From: Myxococcales bacterium
Lineage (GTDB): Bacteria > Myxococcota_A > Polyangia > Polyangiales > JAFGIB01
Direction: 5' to 3'
NCBI GenBank assembly: GCA_029880325.1
Contig: JAOUOP010000010.1
Location: forward strand, 1-64,000
Length of the DNA: 64,000 bases
The notes under the pieces were generated by a model. The model made no database searches and was not told the origin of the DNA. It saw nothing but the letters and a program-made list of their open reading frames with translations. Positions 63,313-64,000 of this stretch are shown one piece after another. A program made the position numbers and the translations under genes. How positions within the stretch are numbered: position 1 is the stretch's first letter; each line of letters starts with the position of its first letter.

Positions 63313-64000
63313 TCAGACCGTGGTCGCGATGCCGCCATCCACCGGGATGTAGGCGCCGGTGACGTAGGCGCTGGCGCGCGAGGCCAGGTAGATCGCGACG
63401 CCGGCCATGTCTTCGGGCTCGCCGATGCGGCCCAGGGGGCAGCTCTCGCGGATGGCGTCGCCGAAGGTACGCAGGGTCTCGGCCATCATCTTGCTCTCGA
63501 AGGGGCCGGGGGCGACCGCGTTGACGTTGATGTGGTCGGCGGCCAGGCGCCGCGCCAGCACGCGCGTCAGGTGCAGAAGGCCGGCTTTGCTCGAGGAATA
63601 GGCGTAGGTCTCGAGGCCGGGCACGTGCAGGCCGTCGATGGAGGCGATGTTGATCACGCGCGCCGGATCGGCCGTGCTGCCCGCCGCCTGCAGCTGCGGC
63701 AACAGGTCGCGCGTTAGGAAGAAGGGGGCCTTGAGGTTCAGCGACTGCACCTTGTCCCAGCCGCCCTCGGGATATTGGGCGATCGGCTCGGCCCAGTTGG
63801 CGCCGGCGTTGTTGACCAGCACGTGCAGCTTTTCCTCGCGCTCGCGCAGGGCGGCCACCAGCGTCTCGCGGCCTTCGGTGCTCGCCAGGTCGGCGGGCAG
63901 GGCGATGCAGGTGCCGTGCTCGGACAGCTCCGCCGCCAGCTGCTGGCAGGCTTCGGCCTTGCGCGACGAGATGTAGGTCTTGGCTCCGTTCATCACGTAG
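63313..64000 (-). CDS. Short-chain dehydrogenase/reductase, partial (5' end beyond window)
   Basis: About 229 aa visible, lacking the N-terminal NAD(P) loop (TGxxxGIG) because the frame runs past base 64000. LVNNAGANWAEP (NNAG), INIASIDG with the catalytic Ser, TYAYSSSKAG (Tyr-x3-Lys), INVNAVAPGPFESKM, LGRIGEPEDMAGVAIYLASRASAYVTGAYIPVDGGIA. This is a classical SDR of the 3-oxoacyl-ACP reductase type, though many SDRs share this pattern. Reading continues to the last base without a stop. Confidence 0.88.
   Translation of the reverse strand, partial: YVMNGAKTYISSRKAEACQQLAAELSEHGTCIALPADLASTEGRETLVAALREREEKLHVLVNNAGANWAEPIAQYPEGGWDKVQSLNLKAPFFLTRDLLPQLQAAGSTADPARVINIASIDGLHVPGLETYAYSSSKAGLLHLTRVLARRLAADHINVNAVAPGPFESKMMAETLRTFGDAIRESCPLGRIGEPEDMAGVAIYLASRASAYVTGAYIPVDGGIATTV

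Overview
The window reads as chromosome of a high-GC Gram-negative bacterium of the myxobacterial / former deltaproteobacterial type (Myxococcota-like). This is inferred from protein character, not from a marker gene. The signs are a Ser/Thr kinase with the HRDVSPHN catalytic loop common in myxobacteria, many Cys-rich lipoproteins, a secreted protein with a MYXO-CTERM-like tail, and frequent GTG/TTG starts with 4-base GTGA/ATGA/TTGA gene overlaps. I see no tRNA, rRNA, CRISPR array, intact insertion sequence or prophage.

Layout. 0-12.3 kb: an OprO/P-type porin; a moaB-ABC-F ATPase pair and a small YheU operon on the minus strand; an ATP-grasp protein; the SbcCD-like YhaO-YhaN pair; and an orphan TatT lipoprotein. 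12.3-19.4 kb: DUF99, an FAH-family hydrolase, then a zone of gene decay (the last part of an amidase, and an in-frame enoyl-CoA hydratase/methyltransferase chimera). Next come an ECF sigma factor with a fused zinc-finger domain, a perfect 31-bp inverted repeat, a lone flagellar-rod-like protein, a peroxiredoxin, an acetyltransferase, a pterin dehydratase, a secreted phospholipase-like protein and a small outer-membrane protein. 19.5-25.9 kb: a complete mukF-mukE-mukB condensin operon, unexpected outside gammaproteobacteria. 26.1-29.5 kb: membrane Ser/Thr kinase, nitroreductase, HAD phosphatase.

29.6-44.2 kb is a dense region with five SAM methyltransferases (two are zinc-ribbon paralogues), a fusion of an AttH/CrtC-like domain with a polyprenyl diphosphate synthase, a LolA-like protein, an orphan LolD/MacB-type ATPase, a membrane-anchored sulfatase-like/TPR protein, an OmpA-like lipoprotein and a GT-C-like membrane protein. 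I infer an uncharacterised isoprenoid or envelope-lipid pathway; its product cannot be read from sequence. 44-57 kb: envelope and housekeeping genes (OmpA/CarboxypepD protein, aminotransferase, lipoproteins, parvulin, serine acetyltransferase, DUF2520, PilZ). 56.5-60.1 kb: an IMPase-family phosphatase with cysD and a cysN whose C-terminal APS-kinase domain has lost its catalytic motifs. With the serine acetyltransferase at 49.9 kb, these form the sulfate-activation and cysteine arm. 60.3-64 kb: a Cys-rich lipoprotein, a Grx-IscA-rhodanese three-domain fusion, an HExxH lipoprotein and a short-chain dehydrogenase cut by the window edge.

The most notable items are the mukFEB operon, the AttH/CrtC-prenyltransferase fusion with its methyltransferase neighbourhood, a dispersed intergenic repeat (core TGCTGCCAGGGACGTTT, three loci), the chimeric gene and amidase remnant, and the kinase-dead CysNC.
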